A stretch of DNA of 64,000 nucleotides from Flavobacteriaceae bacterium (GTDB lineage: Bacteria; Bacteroidota; Bacteroidia; Flavobacteriales; Flavobacteriaceae): positions 62,001 to 126,000 of the forward strand of contig JANQRC010000017.1 in assembly GCA_028284745.1 (NCBI GenBank), in the 5' to 3' direction. The notes beneath the pieces are model-generated. The model saw only the letters and a program-made list of their open reading frames with translations, searched no databases and was not told the origin of the DNA. The position numbers and the translations under genes were made by a program. Positions 25,593-32,501 of this stretch are shown here, one piece after another. Every line of letters starts with the position of its first letter. The stretch's first letter is position 1.

Positions 25593-26603
25593 CTATAGCC
25601 GTTGATACAAGGCTTTGTTTTCTATCCTAGGAAAGGCAAGTGCCCACGGTCCGTCTCTATGCATCATCGGTACCAAGATACATAATGCCGTGGTCTTGCC
25701 TTCGATGGTGAGCGTGTTCCCTTTTTGTTTGACGCGCCAACGAAAATCTTCCAGCGGAATACCCAACTCGAACAAGGCGGTGGTTGCGGCTTCATCTTCC
25801 AACACAAGGTCGACGATGTGGTCTGTAGTTTCCAAGGTAGGCATATCGCTTTCTTCTTCAAACTGAAACGTCCACGACACAGGGATGTTGAACTTATAAC
25901 TGTACGGCTCGCCTAGCTTTCCTTCTTCTCGTCTTTTTATAGTAGCAAGCCAATCGATGTCAACCTCAGGGTATTTCACATCAAACTGCGCTGCCATGTG
26001 CAAAGGCCCTTGGGATTGTGCCGTGGGGTAAAAGGCATAATAGGTTTCTGCCAAATAATGACTGGCATACTTGCCACCAAAGACATTGAAGTACGCTGAC
26101 GAATAGATCGTGGGTGCCTCTGTGCTGGTGAATGCCTGCTTTAACTGCTTCATCAGTGCTACATTGCTCCCTAAGCCACATGAGTGGAAAACAATTTTGG
26201 TCTGTGTATCGATGCCCTGTTCGACCTTTGGGAGCTTGGTTTCTTTTAAGCTGCTCGCCGTGACGCGGTCACCCTCTTTCTTCACTCGCAAAGACATGCC
26301 CCGCCAAGGGTTTCCATGGCTTACGATATGCACTTCATCATACGGTTTGTAATTGTGGTTAGCATTAAGCCAATGGATAACGCCTTCCAAAGTAGACACT
26401 TTTGCTACCAAGCGCATTCCTTGCTGCTGAAAATGCTTTCGAGCATTGGTGTAGTAACGGTTTTCTCCTTCGTCATGACCCGTAATGAACACTACACTTT
26501 GTTTGCTCACATCTGTTGTTTCTGGAATAGCAGAAACCTGCTGACGTGTCGTCGTCTGACAACTGACCAGCAGGAATCCAACAAACCAACTTAAACCTCG
26601 CAT
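25593..26603 (-). CDS. lipoprotein with caspase-like His/Cys motifs
   Basis: A 336-residue protein with a lipoprotein signal (lipobox LVSC). The central region holds VVFITGHDEGENRYYTNA, then EVHIVSHGNPWRG and KIVFHSCGLGSN. An S-H-G strand end followed by a cysteine strand end resembles the H/C dyad arrangement of clan CD (caspase, gingipain, DUF4347-type) folds. This is motif-level similarity only, and activity is not shown. It lies 12 bases upstream of the histidine kinase, in an operon with two other exported proteins. An alternative is a non-enzymatic domain of the same fold. Confidence 0.55.
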   Translation of the reverse strand: MRGLSWFVGFLLVSCQTTTRQQVSAIPETTDVSKQSVVFITGHDEGENRYYTNARKHFQQQGMRLVAKVSTLEGVIHWLNANHNYKPYDEVHIVSHGNPWRGMSLRVKKEGDRVTASSLKETKLPKVEQGIDTQTKIVFHSCGLGSNVALMKQLKQAFTSTEAPTIYSSAYFNVFGGKYASHYLAETYYAFYPTAQSQGPLHMAAQFDVKYPEVDIDWLATIKRREEGKLGEPYSYKFNIPVSWTFQFEEESDMPTLETTDHIVDLVLEDEAATTALFELGIPLEDFRWRVKQKGNTLTIEGKTTALCILVPMMHRDGPWALAFPRIENKALYQRL

Positions 26604-26627
26604 TTTAGAGCCTGTTCAAATTTTTAT

Positions 26628-27464
26628 CTATTGTTTTTCTATGTGTTCAAGTGTGGTTGCCTCGGCTTCTGAAATAGCTTCTTGTGCCTCTTTCTTGATG
26701 TTGAATGCAATTGATCGTTCCGTCTTTTGGTTTCTCCAGTCCGTCAATACCACTTTTACATGAATTTTACTAACTGTGGTCTCGGGCAATGCGCTATCGC
26801 TTAGAAATTGTTTCCACACTTTCTCCGTGTACGGATACGGCAAGAACCTCTCGTTTCGCTTCTCAACCGGCAGCTTCATCCAACCACCGTATGCTTCTTC
26901 TACATCGGCAATGCCATCATCGAAGTTCTCGGCCAAACCTCCTTCATTTTCCAAGCGCTGATACAGCGCTACTTTTTTGTACATGCCTTGCTTCACCAGA
27001 ATCGGCTTGTCACTATAGCTGGCGTCCAAATCTAAGTCTAGTGATGCGGTTTCCCGTTGGGTCTCAAACTGAACTTCAGGGTCTTCGATCTTCAAGCCGT
27101 CAAAAATTAAGGATACGTCAACAAACTTCACTTTTACAGGATGTGGTTTGGTAATGTCTTCCAAGAAGCCACTGAATACAAAGCCAAGGTTCTCTTCGAT
27201 GCGCTCGTGCGTCTTTACCAGAACCCACTCCCCAGAAAGTTTCTTGCCGTCGCTCCATACATCAAATCGGTCTCCAGTACGCATCACGATCTCTACCGCG
27301 GTTCCTAAGGGGAGCTTTCCGATGCGTCTGGCGCCGGCGTTGGGTTCTTCTCTAACGTTAAGGCCGCTATCGGCAGTAACGTAATAGATCGGTTCTTCTT
27401 GGGCGAAGCTAGCGCTTGCTGTGAGTGCAAAAAGGACTGTGAAAATGATCTTTATTGTTTTCAT
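26628..27464 (-). CDS. secreted SH3-domain protein
   Basis: A 278-residue exported protein: Sec signal (MKTIKIIFTVLFALTASASF, cleavage near AQ), then a bacterial SH3 domain at about residues 25-100 with ADSGLNVREEPNAGARRIGKLPLG. The remaining ~180 residues form an uncharacterised domain (GYGGWMKLPVEKRNERFLPYPYTEKVW area). SH3b domains commonly bind peptidoglycan or protein peptides. Part of the five-gene unit ending in the LytTR regulator, with 24-32 base gaps. Confidence 0.7.
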   Translation of the reverse strand: MKTIKIIFTVLFALTASASFAQEEPIYYVTADSGLNVREEPNAGARRIGKLPLGTAVEIVMRTGDRFDVWSDGKKLSGEWVLVKTHERIEENLGFVFSGFLEDITKPHPVKVKFVDVSLIFDGLKIEDPEVQFETQRETASLDLDLDASYSDKPILVKQGMYKKVALYQRLENEGGLAENFDDGIADVEEAYGGWMKLPVEKRNERFLPYPYTEKVWKQFLSDSALPETTVSKIHVKVVLTDWRNQKTERSIAFNIKKEAQEAISEAEATTLEHIEKQ

Positions 27465-27496
27465 GATGAATGTATTTATTAGGGGTTAAACATGAT

Positions 27497-28063
27497 TTAT
27501 TCAAAAGTTGCGGTGATGCCTTCAGAAGGTGTGGTGTCGTCTAGAAAGCTAAAGCTTTGTCGGACTGCAATCGTTTCTACCTTGTAGTTCTTGTCTAGCT
27601 TGAATTCGGCTTTCACGATCTGTCCCGGTCTTCCAAATTCTTGTGTTGGGAAGACATAGTCATTGAACTCGACAGGACCATCATAGTAGTAATTATCTAC
27701 CGTAGGCAACGCTGTCCAGAAACCATTGTCCCTTACCAGGAAGTAGTGTTTTTCCACATAAAATCCACAGCCTCCATATTCTAGTTCTACTTTGATCACC
27801 TCGTTGATTCCCTGAAGGCCTGTATTTTCCATGACCAATACTGTGGCCTGCGCAAGTTCTTCTGGGTATACTGTAAAAGGAACCAGCTTCTGTGAAGGGT
27901 CGTCGTAGTCGGTCAAGTACATCGTTGATCCATATTCGACTTCTTTGTCTTGTTGAATGTCGATGACCAATCGATAGTCTTTCGTGTCGCTGAACTGTTG
28001 TGCGAATGCGTTTCCGCTAAAACTTAAGGTCAACAGGGCTAAAAGAGCTTTCAAGGTATTCAT
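27497..28063 (-). CDS. secreted hypothetical protein, first gene of the kinase operon
   Basis: A 188-residue exported protein with a Sec signal (MNTLKALLALLTLSFSGNAFA, cut before QQ) and no recognised domain; the mature part is beta-rich and acidic with an aromatic patch (TVDNYYYDGPVEFNDYVF). The ATG at 28063 is chosen because a longer frame upstream covers the -7 box (TAGTTTCG, 28106-28113) and half of the 21-bp-periodic operator. It opens the operon continuing with the SH3 protein, caspase-like lipoprotein, histidine kinase and LytTR regulator. Confidence 0.65.
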   Translation of the reverse strand: MNTLKALLALLTLSFSGNAFAQQFSDTKDYRLVIDIQQDKEVEYGSTMYLTDYDDPSQKLVPFTVYPEELAQATVLVMENTGLQGINEVIKVELEYGGCGFYVEKHYFLVRDNGFWTALPTVDNYYYDGPVEFNDYVFPTQEFGRPGQIVKAEFKLDKNYKVETIAVRQSFSFLDDTTPSEGITATFE

Positions 28064-28105
28064 AATGTCAAGGTTTAAAAGGTGAATCGTTTTATTCTCG
28101 TTACT

Positions 28106-28113
28106 CGAAACTA
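28106..28113 (-). promoter_or_regulatory. -7 box of the secreted-protein/kinase operon
   Basis: Minus-strand TAGTTTCG, seven of eight matches to TAnnTTTG at the defined positions, 31 bases downstream of the direct-repeat operator. There is no TTG at the -33 distance, as expected for an activator-dependent promoter. Confidence 0.55.
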
Positions 28114-28144
28114 CTATTGTTTTCAAGGATTTATAGCGTGATTC

Positions 28145-28174
28145 TAGTATTCGTGGCAACCGGTCTAGTATCCG
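28145..28174 (-). promoter_or_regulatory. LytTR-type operator (CGAATACTA), kinase operon
   Basis: On the minus strand: CGGATACTA, 12 bases, CGAATACTA; 9-bp direct repeats with a 21-bp period, the form recognised by LytTR-domain regulators. The same motif, period and distance to the -7 box occur ahead of the VIT/VWA gene. Confidence 0.65.
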
Positions 28175-28198
28175 TTGTTCTGATGTAAATTGAGCGCT

Positions 28199-28227
28199 GT
28201 CATTCTGAATTCATTTCAGAATCTCAT
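28199..28227. repeat. small GTC-ATTC palindromic intergenic repeat, copy 2
   Basis: Arms ATTCTGAA (28202-28209) and TTCAGAAT (28215-28222) with a 5-base loop, flanked by GTC and CTCAT as in the copy at 1867. Confidence 0.7.
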
Positions 28228-28307
28228 AACAAAAAATGAGCGCCTGAGACAAGCCTGCCTCGCCATGAAACAGGTTCAAGTATACTTGAAATAACACCTC
28301 ACCCCAA

Positions 28308-28327
28308 CCCTCTCCTTGAGGAGAGGG
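28308..28327. repeat. CTCTCC-TTGA-GGAGAG palindromic repeat
   Basis: CCCTCTCC, loop TTGA, GGAGAGGG: a perfect 8-bp stem. A related copy lies at 31189-31204. No T-run follows, so it is not a classical terminator. Confidence 0.65.
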
Positions 28328-28397
28328 AGCCAACAATAAAACCTGCTTCATCGAAGTGTGAATCCGCAGGTTTTCGCCCCCAAGAAAAGCCTTGTGC

Positions 28398-30554
28398 TTA
28401 CGGTGTGATGATCAGTGTTGCCGGCTCTTGCAACGGATAGTGTGTCGTGGTCTCTTTAGCACTATCATTTAGCATTTCAGCGATGACAGTCCATTGGCCA
28501 TTGAGCAAACCTTCGGCCTTGATGATCGTTCCCGTTTCATCTAGTTGAACACGTAGCTTGTCGTACGAATTCAGTTTTTTCTTTAGCTGTTTTGAATAGA
28601 TCGTTGTAAACCACATTTTGAGTCTCCTTTCTTTCTTTTTATTGATTTGTTTTAATTGAACTGTTAAGGTGAATCCCTTCTTGAACATGCTCTTTCCTGC
28701 CACTTCTGCCTCGGCACCTACGGCTAGGTTGGATACATTTTGCGGAAGTGGAAGCGGTTGCTCTATAGTCTTCATTTTGCCTGCTTTGTTGACCACGGTC
28801 TCATCAACCGCCACAAAAGAGGTGTGTTGAGTTGCGAGGTTGTACTGTAGCCCCAACTTCGATACTTCTTCTTTTACATTCTCGTAGAAGTTGTGATGGT
28901 AGTCGTCTAGCTGTGCGATCTTCTTTCGTGCCCATAAGTGACGGAGTGCCTTGTTCTGCTTGCTTAGTGTACCTTCGGTCACATCGATGGTCTTTCGGAA
29001 TCGCTTGTGCCCTTGCTTGCCTGTGATGGTCAGTCTTCCCTTTGCTTCCCCTTTGTATTTACCATAGACCATGATCGGGCGCGCTGCAAACACATCTGGG
29101 ACGCTGGCAGGCTCCACATCGTAGATGTCAAAACCTTGGGCTTTCACCTGAATCTGTGTTAGTAATGGCGTGTGAATGTATGTTTTGAGATCTTTCGCGA
29201 CCAAAGCAGCCTCTTCCATGGAAGTAGCAATAAAGGCTTCAGAATGTGATGCTTTGGCCATCCCCTCGATCAAGTAGCGATTTACACTAGAACCTACTCC
29301 GAAGGAAAACACATTGGCCTTGTCTAAATTTTTATTGATGAGTTGAAAGGCTTCCTTTTCTACCGAGATGTATCCGTCAGTAATGACCACCATAGAACGC
29401 GCACTATCTTCATCGGTTCTGGGCATGCTGTAGGCATGCTTCAAGGCATTCAGCAAATGTGTTCCGCCACCACTTTGGTTGTGGTCTAAAAATTGAATGG
29501 CTGCTTCAATGTTGTCGTGATTAGCTTCTACCGGATTCGAGCGAAAGGTTGCCGAACTCGAGGCAAATAATAGCACATTGAACGTATCGGTCAGCTTCAG
29601 GTCACAAAGCAAGTTGCGCATCAAGGTCTTGGAAACCTCCAGCGGATACCCATGCATAGAGCCCGAGACATCGACCACAAACATGTATTCTCTAGGTGGA
29701 ATTGTTTCTTGCTTTACTTCCTTGGCGGGTTGCATCATCAAGGTGAAGAAGTGCTCATCTTCATGTTCGTAGAGCAATAGTCCTGATCTAATTTCTTTGC
29801 CGCGCAAATTGTAGTCTAGGATGAAGTCACGATTGGCAGGATGCTCATTGCTTTTCGAGAGAAAGACCTCTGCAGTACTGGCTTGGGGATAATTCACATT
29901 GATAATATGGGTATTGCTCGACACGTTCTGGATGATCATCCCAGCATTCAACGTCAGCTGAATGTCATAATCAAAGGCATCGTTGGTTCCTTGGGGTGTG
30001 TAAGGCGTATGGAACACTTCTTCTGCTCGGCTGCTTTCGCCTGTAAATCTTGGGCCGGCCACGCCTGGTGCCACAAACTGATATTCGCCATTCACGGGAA
30101 CCAACATCTCTGTGTAATAGATGTTGATCTTTACCACATCGTCGGGCATGATGTTGCCCACATTCATCTGAAATACGTTAGGGCGCTCTTGGTCTAATTT
30201 GGCTGCACGCTTGCCTTCACCCACCGCTTTGTCATATATTTTTCGGGCTTGTTGTTTTTCAAAGATCTTGGCCTTGATAATGCGATTCCCAACTTCCATC
30301 TCCATCTTGTGCACAGCGGCCTCAACAGACATCGGAAACACATACTTGGCCTCTATGGGACCACTACCTTGGTTGTGATAGGTCTGTGTAAGTTTTACGT
30401 GAGCAATGGTGCCCGCAATATGCACATTGGTCTTTGAAGATTTCAGTGGAATGATGGCCTTTTCGGTGTTGACCTGTAGATACGGGCTGTCGGATTGTTG
30501 TGCCGCTAGCGTAATTCCGAAGAAAAGACAACACAGGGCGATGAGTTCTTGCAT
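28398..30554 (-). CDS. VIT and VWA domain-containing protein
   Basis: A 718-residue exported protein with a signal peptide (MQELIALCCLFFGITLAAQQ). A VIT domain (about residues 25-150: TYHNQGSGPIEAKYVFPM, KIFEKQQARKIYDKAVGEGK) is followed by a VWA domain at about 290-460 with a metal-ion site MFVVDVSGSMHG (D-x-S-x-S form) and MVVITDGYIS. The architecture is that of inter-alpha-trypsin-inhibitor heavy-chain-like proteins; in bacteria the role is unknown, probably protein binding at the surface or in the periplasm. Its promoter shares an operator with the downstream secreted-protein/LytTR operon. Confidence 0.88.
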   Translation of the reverse strand: MQELIALCCLFFGITLAAQQSDSPYLQVNTEKAIIPLKSSKTNVHIAGTIAHVKLTQTYHNQGSGPIEAKYVFPMSVEAAVHKMEMEVGNRIIKAKIFEKQQARKIYDKAVGEGKRAAKLDQERPNVFQMNVGNIMPDDVVKINIYYTEMLVPVNGEYQFVAPGVAGPRFTGESSRAEEVFHTPYTPQGTNDAFDYDIQLTLNAGMIIQNVSSNTHIINVNYPQASTAEVFLSKSNEHPANRDFILDYNLRGKEIRSGLLLYEHEDEHFFTLMMQPAKEVKQETIPPREYMFVVDVSGSMHGYPLEVSKTLMRNLLCDLKLTDTFNVLLFASSSATFRSNPVEANHDNIEAAIQFLDHNQSGGGTHLLNALKHAYSMPRTDEDSARSMVVITDGYISVEKEAFQLINKNLDKANVFSFGVGSSVNRYLIEGMAKASHSEAFIATSMEEAALVAKDLKTYIHTPLLTQIQVKAQGFDIYDVEPASVPDVFAARPIMVYGKYKGEAKGRLTITGKQGHKRFRKTIDVTEGTLSKQNKALRHLWARKKIAQLDDYHHNFYENVKEEVSKLGLQYNLATQHTSFVAVDETVVNKAGKMKTIEQPLPLPQNVSNLAVGAEAEVAGKSMFKKGFTLTVQLKQINKKKERRLKMWFTTIYSKQLKKKLNSYDKLRVQLDETGTIIKAEGLLNGQWTVIAEMLNDSAKETTTHYPLQEPATLIITP

Positions 30555-30601
30555 GACGATACTTTTTTATGATTCTTTGATTTTGAACCAAAAGTATCGT
30601 C
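30555..30601. promoter_or_regulatory. inverted repeat spanning the VIT/VWA promoter -7 box and start
   Basis: Perfect 12-bp arms: GACGATACTTTT (30555-30566) and AAAAGTATCGTC (30590-30601), 23 bases apart. Read on the minus strand, the first arm contains the -7 box TACTTTTG (30596-30589) and the second ends exactly at the ATG. Because one arm would lie upstream of the RNA start, this is more likely a DNA-level site than an RNA hairpin. Confidence 0.5.
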
Positions 30602-30627
30602 GTAACAAAGTGTTTCGGGTGTCGTTT

Positions 30628-30657
30628 TAGTATTCGCTGGCGGTGAGATAGAATTCG
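30628..30657 (-). promoter_or_regulatory. LytTR-type operator (CGAATACTA), VIT/VWA gene
   Basis: On the minus strand: CGAATTCTA, 12 bases, CGAATACTA; 21-bp period. The proximal repeat ends exactly 31 bases before the -7 box TACTTTTG, as at the kinase operon (28145-28174). Confidence 0.65.
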
Positions 30658-31170
30658 TTAACGATATGTTTCCCCTTCCTCAGCCACATTCAAAAAGTCT
30701 TCTCGCTCCAGCTCATAACGTGCAATGTCGCCGAGCAGTTGACGAATTCTTTCCACTTGCTCTTGAAGATCTTCTTTGATCTGACATTCCCAAATGACCG
30801 CTACTTTCCAATTGTGTTTGGTCAGTGCCGCTTGTTTGTCTTGATCTCGTGCTACATTGCGTTTGAATTTTTCCTCCCAAAAAGTTGTGTTGGTCTTGGG
30901 CAAGGAAAGCTGGCAGTGTGGGCAACGATGCCAGAAACATCCATTCACGAAGATGGCAACACGTTTTGTGGTAAATGCAATATCAGGTCTGCCGGGTAAG
31001 TGTCTTTGATGCAAGCGATAACCCCGCAATCCATGCTTCCATAGGGCTTTGCGAAGCAGCATTTCGGGCTTGGTGTTCTTGCTCTTGTTAGCCCTCATGA
31101 CGCGCGAAACCGCTTCGTTCTTGGATTTGGGAGAGCGCTTGTCGCGTATGTATGGTCTCTTCTTTGTCAT
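30658..31170 (-). CDS. vsr: very short patch repair endonuclease
   Basis: A 170-residue Vsr-type endonuclease, which in E. coli nicks next to T:G mismatches made by deamination of 5-methylcytosine. Motifs: AVSRVMRANKSKNTKPE near the N-terminus, YRLHQRHLPGRPDIAF with the metal-binding aspartate, VNGCFWHRCPHC (catalytic His and zinc ligands), TTFWEEKFKRNVARDQD and VIWEC. No Dcm-like cytosine methylase is encoded in this window. Its ATG overlaps the stop of the FAD oxidoreductase by four bases, so it is translated from that transcript. Confidence 0.93.
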   Translation of the reverse strand: MTKKRPYIRDKRSPKSKNEAVSRVMRANKSKNTKPEMLLRKALWKHGLRGYRLHQRHLPGRPDIAFTTKRVAIFVNGCFWHRCPHCQLSLPKTNTTFWEEKFKRNVARDQDKQAALTKHNWKVAVIWECQIKEDLQEQVERIRQLLGDIARYELEREDFLNVAEEGETYR

Positions 31171-32318
31171 TTATACGCCCCTCTGTGTCTCCCCTTGAGG
31201 GGAGAGGTTACTAACTCCGCCAATTCTTTACCAACCCAAACGCCAATGGCCACGCCCATGCCGCCCAGCCGGACCCCACAGCACACGTGGTCGGATAATT
31301 GCTCGATGATCGGTCTCTTTTGATGGCCCACGCCCATGATACCACTCCAACGCCAGTCGATCTCAAAAGGTGTTCTGGGTAAGATGATATCGCGTAATAA
31401 GGTTTCCAGTTGCTCTTGGATCAATGGGGTCTGTCCCATTTCGGTGGTTTCTTCACCTTTAAAGTCAAGGTTGCGACCTCCGCCCAACAAGATCCTGTTG
31501 TCGATGTTCCGAAAATAATAATAGCCCTTGTCTAGGTGAAATGTTCCCTTGACATCAAGGTTGTCTATAGGTTTTGTGATCAGTACCTGCGCACGCGCAG
31601 GTTTTACCATGGTAATGCCTAGTTGAGCAGCAAAGCCATTGGTGGCGATCATTAGCTTTTTGGTGTTCATCTCAAAATGATTGGTCTTGATAGTAACTTC
31701 GCCCTTTCCTTCAACATATTCTTCTACAATGACTCGGTTCAATATCTTAATCCCCAAAACCTGTGCCTTTTGAAGCAGCCTGATCATCATCATCCCTGTA
31801 TCTAGTTGGCCTTCTAGTGCATTCCAGATCAATTTAGGCTGAACTTTTTCAAAACCAAATCTGTTTTCCTTTACTGAAAACACTTCTTGCTGAAATAGTG
31901 GAAATAACAACTCGTTGATCTTTGGAAGCTTTTCGAGACATTCTTCGTATAGCTCTTCGTTTTTCTGGCAGAAAAGTTCATAACCGCCATTCTGCTGAAA
32001 TTCTATTGCTTTATCGCTTAACAACTTTCGTAATTCTTGGAGTCCTTTCCAACGTTTTTCTATCAACTGCAGTACTTCGGGTCCTGTATGAGTGTTTAGG
32101 TCATCCAATATCTCCGAAAGGCTGCCAAAGCAGGCAAAGCCTGCGTTTTTGGTGCTGGCTCCTTGTGGCAACATCCCACGTTCTAACACCAGCACATTGG
32201 CATTTGGTGAGCGCTCCTTTACTGCTATGGCCGCAGTTAGCCCAACAATGCCGCTGCCCACAATAGTGAAATCGACTTGAGCTAGCCACGATCGTATTTC
32301 CCAATAGGAAAGGTTCAT
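31167..32318 (-). CDS. FAD-dependent oxidoreductase (DadA-like)
   Basis: A 383-residue flavoenzyme of the DAO (D-amino-acid oxidase/glycine oxidase-like) family. The dinucleotide-binding motif FTIVGSGIVGLTAAIAVKE is at residues 17-35, VLVLERGMLPQGASTKNAGF closes the FAD site, and the C-terminal CCGVRLGGMGVAIGVWVG is the second FAD contact. The substrate is unknown, probably an amine or amino acid. The last ~13 codons (TSPLKGRHRGAYK) are read through a palindromic repeat, so the native C-terminus may have been altered. Promoter placement predicts a leaderless mRNA. Confidence 0.88.
   Translation of the reverse strand: MNLSYWEIRSWLAQVDFTIVGSGIVGLTAAIAVKERSPNANVLVLERGMLPQGASTKNAGFACFGSLSEILDDLNTHTGPEVLQLIEKRWKGLQELRKLLSDKAIEFQQNGGYELFCQKNEELYEECLEKLPKINELLFPLFQQEVFSVKENRFGFEKVQPKLIWNALEGQLDTGMMMIRLLQKAQVLGIKILNRVIVEEYVEGKGEVTIKTNHFEMNTKKLMIATNGFAAQLGITMVKPARAQVLITKPIDNLDVKGTFHLDKGYYYFRNIDNRILLGGGRNLDFKGEETTEMGQTPLIQEQLETLLRDIILPRTPFEIDWRWSGIMGVGHQKRPIIEQLSDHVCCGVRLGGMGVAIGVWVGKELAELVTSPLKGRHRGAYK
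31189..31204. repeat. CTCCCC-TTGA-GGGGAG repeat at the 3' end of the FAD gene
   Basis: Six-bp perfect stem with the loop TTGA, the same loop as the copy at 28308. It is translated as part of the oxidoreductase C-terminus. Confidence 0.6.
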
Positions 32319-32323
32319 GCATA

Positions 32324-32331
32324 CGAAGGTA
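32324..32331 (-). promoter_or_regulatory. -7 box placed for a leaderless FAD-oxidoreductase transcript
   Basis: Minus-strand TACCTTCG, one base from consensus, five bases before the ATG at 32318. Confidence 0.4.
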
Positions 32332-32439
32332 TCGATTTTGCACTAGGGATGGAAGCGACATCCTTCATGATACATCATGAAGATATAGCGAACAGCCCGA
32401 CCCTTTGAAGCAATAGCAAAAAGGGGAGTGCCCAAAAAA

Positions 32440-32460
32440 CAAAAAACTCCCGATCGGGAG
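32440..32460 (-). terminator. Rho-independent terminator after accC
   Basis: Palindrome CTCCCGATCGGGAG (32447-32460), followed on the minus strand by a run of six T. It closes the fabH-accB-accC unit. Confidence 0.8.
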
Positions 32461-32501
32461 CTTTATGATGAGATGCCGAAGCAAGTTCAGCATGGCCAAC
32501 G

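Larger units (their letters stand above)
28064..28397. other. intergenic region with operator, promoter and two repeats
   Basis: This 334-base gap holds, from left to right on the plus strand: the leader and promoter of the minus-strand secreted-protein operon, its 21-bp-periodic operator (28145-28174), a GTC-ATTC palindromic repeat (28199-28227), a perfect 16-bp palindrome (TTCAAGTATACTTGAA, 28275-28290) and a CTCTCC-TTGA-GGAGAG repeat (28308-28327). No coding potential is evident. Confidence 0.7.
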
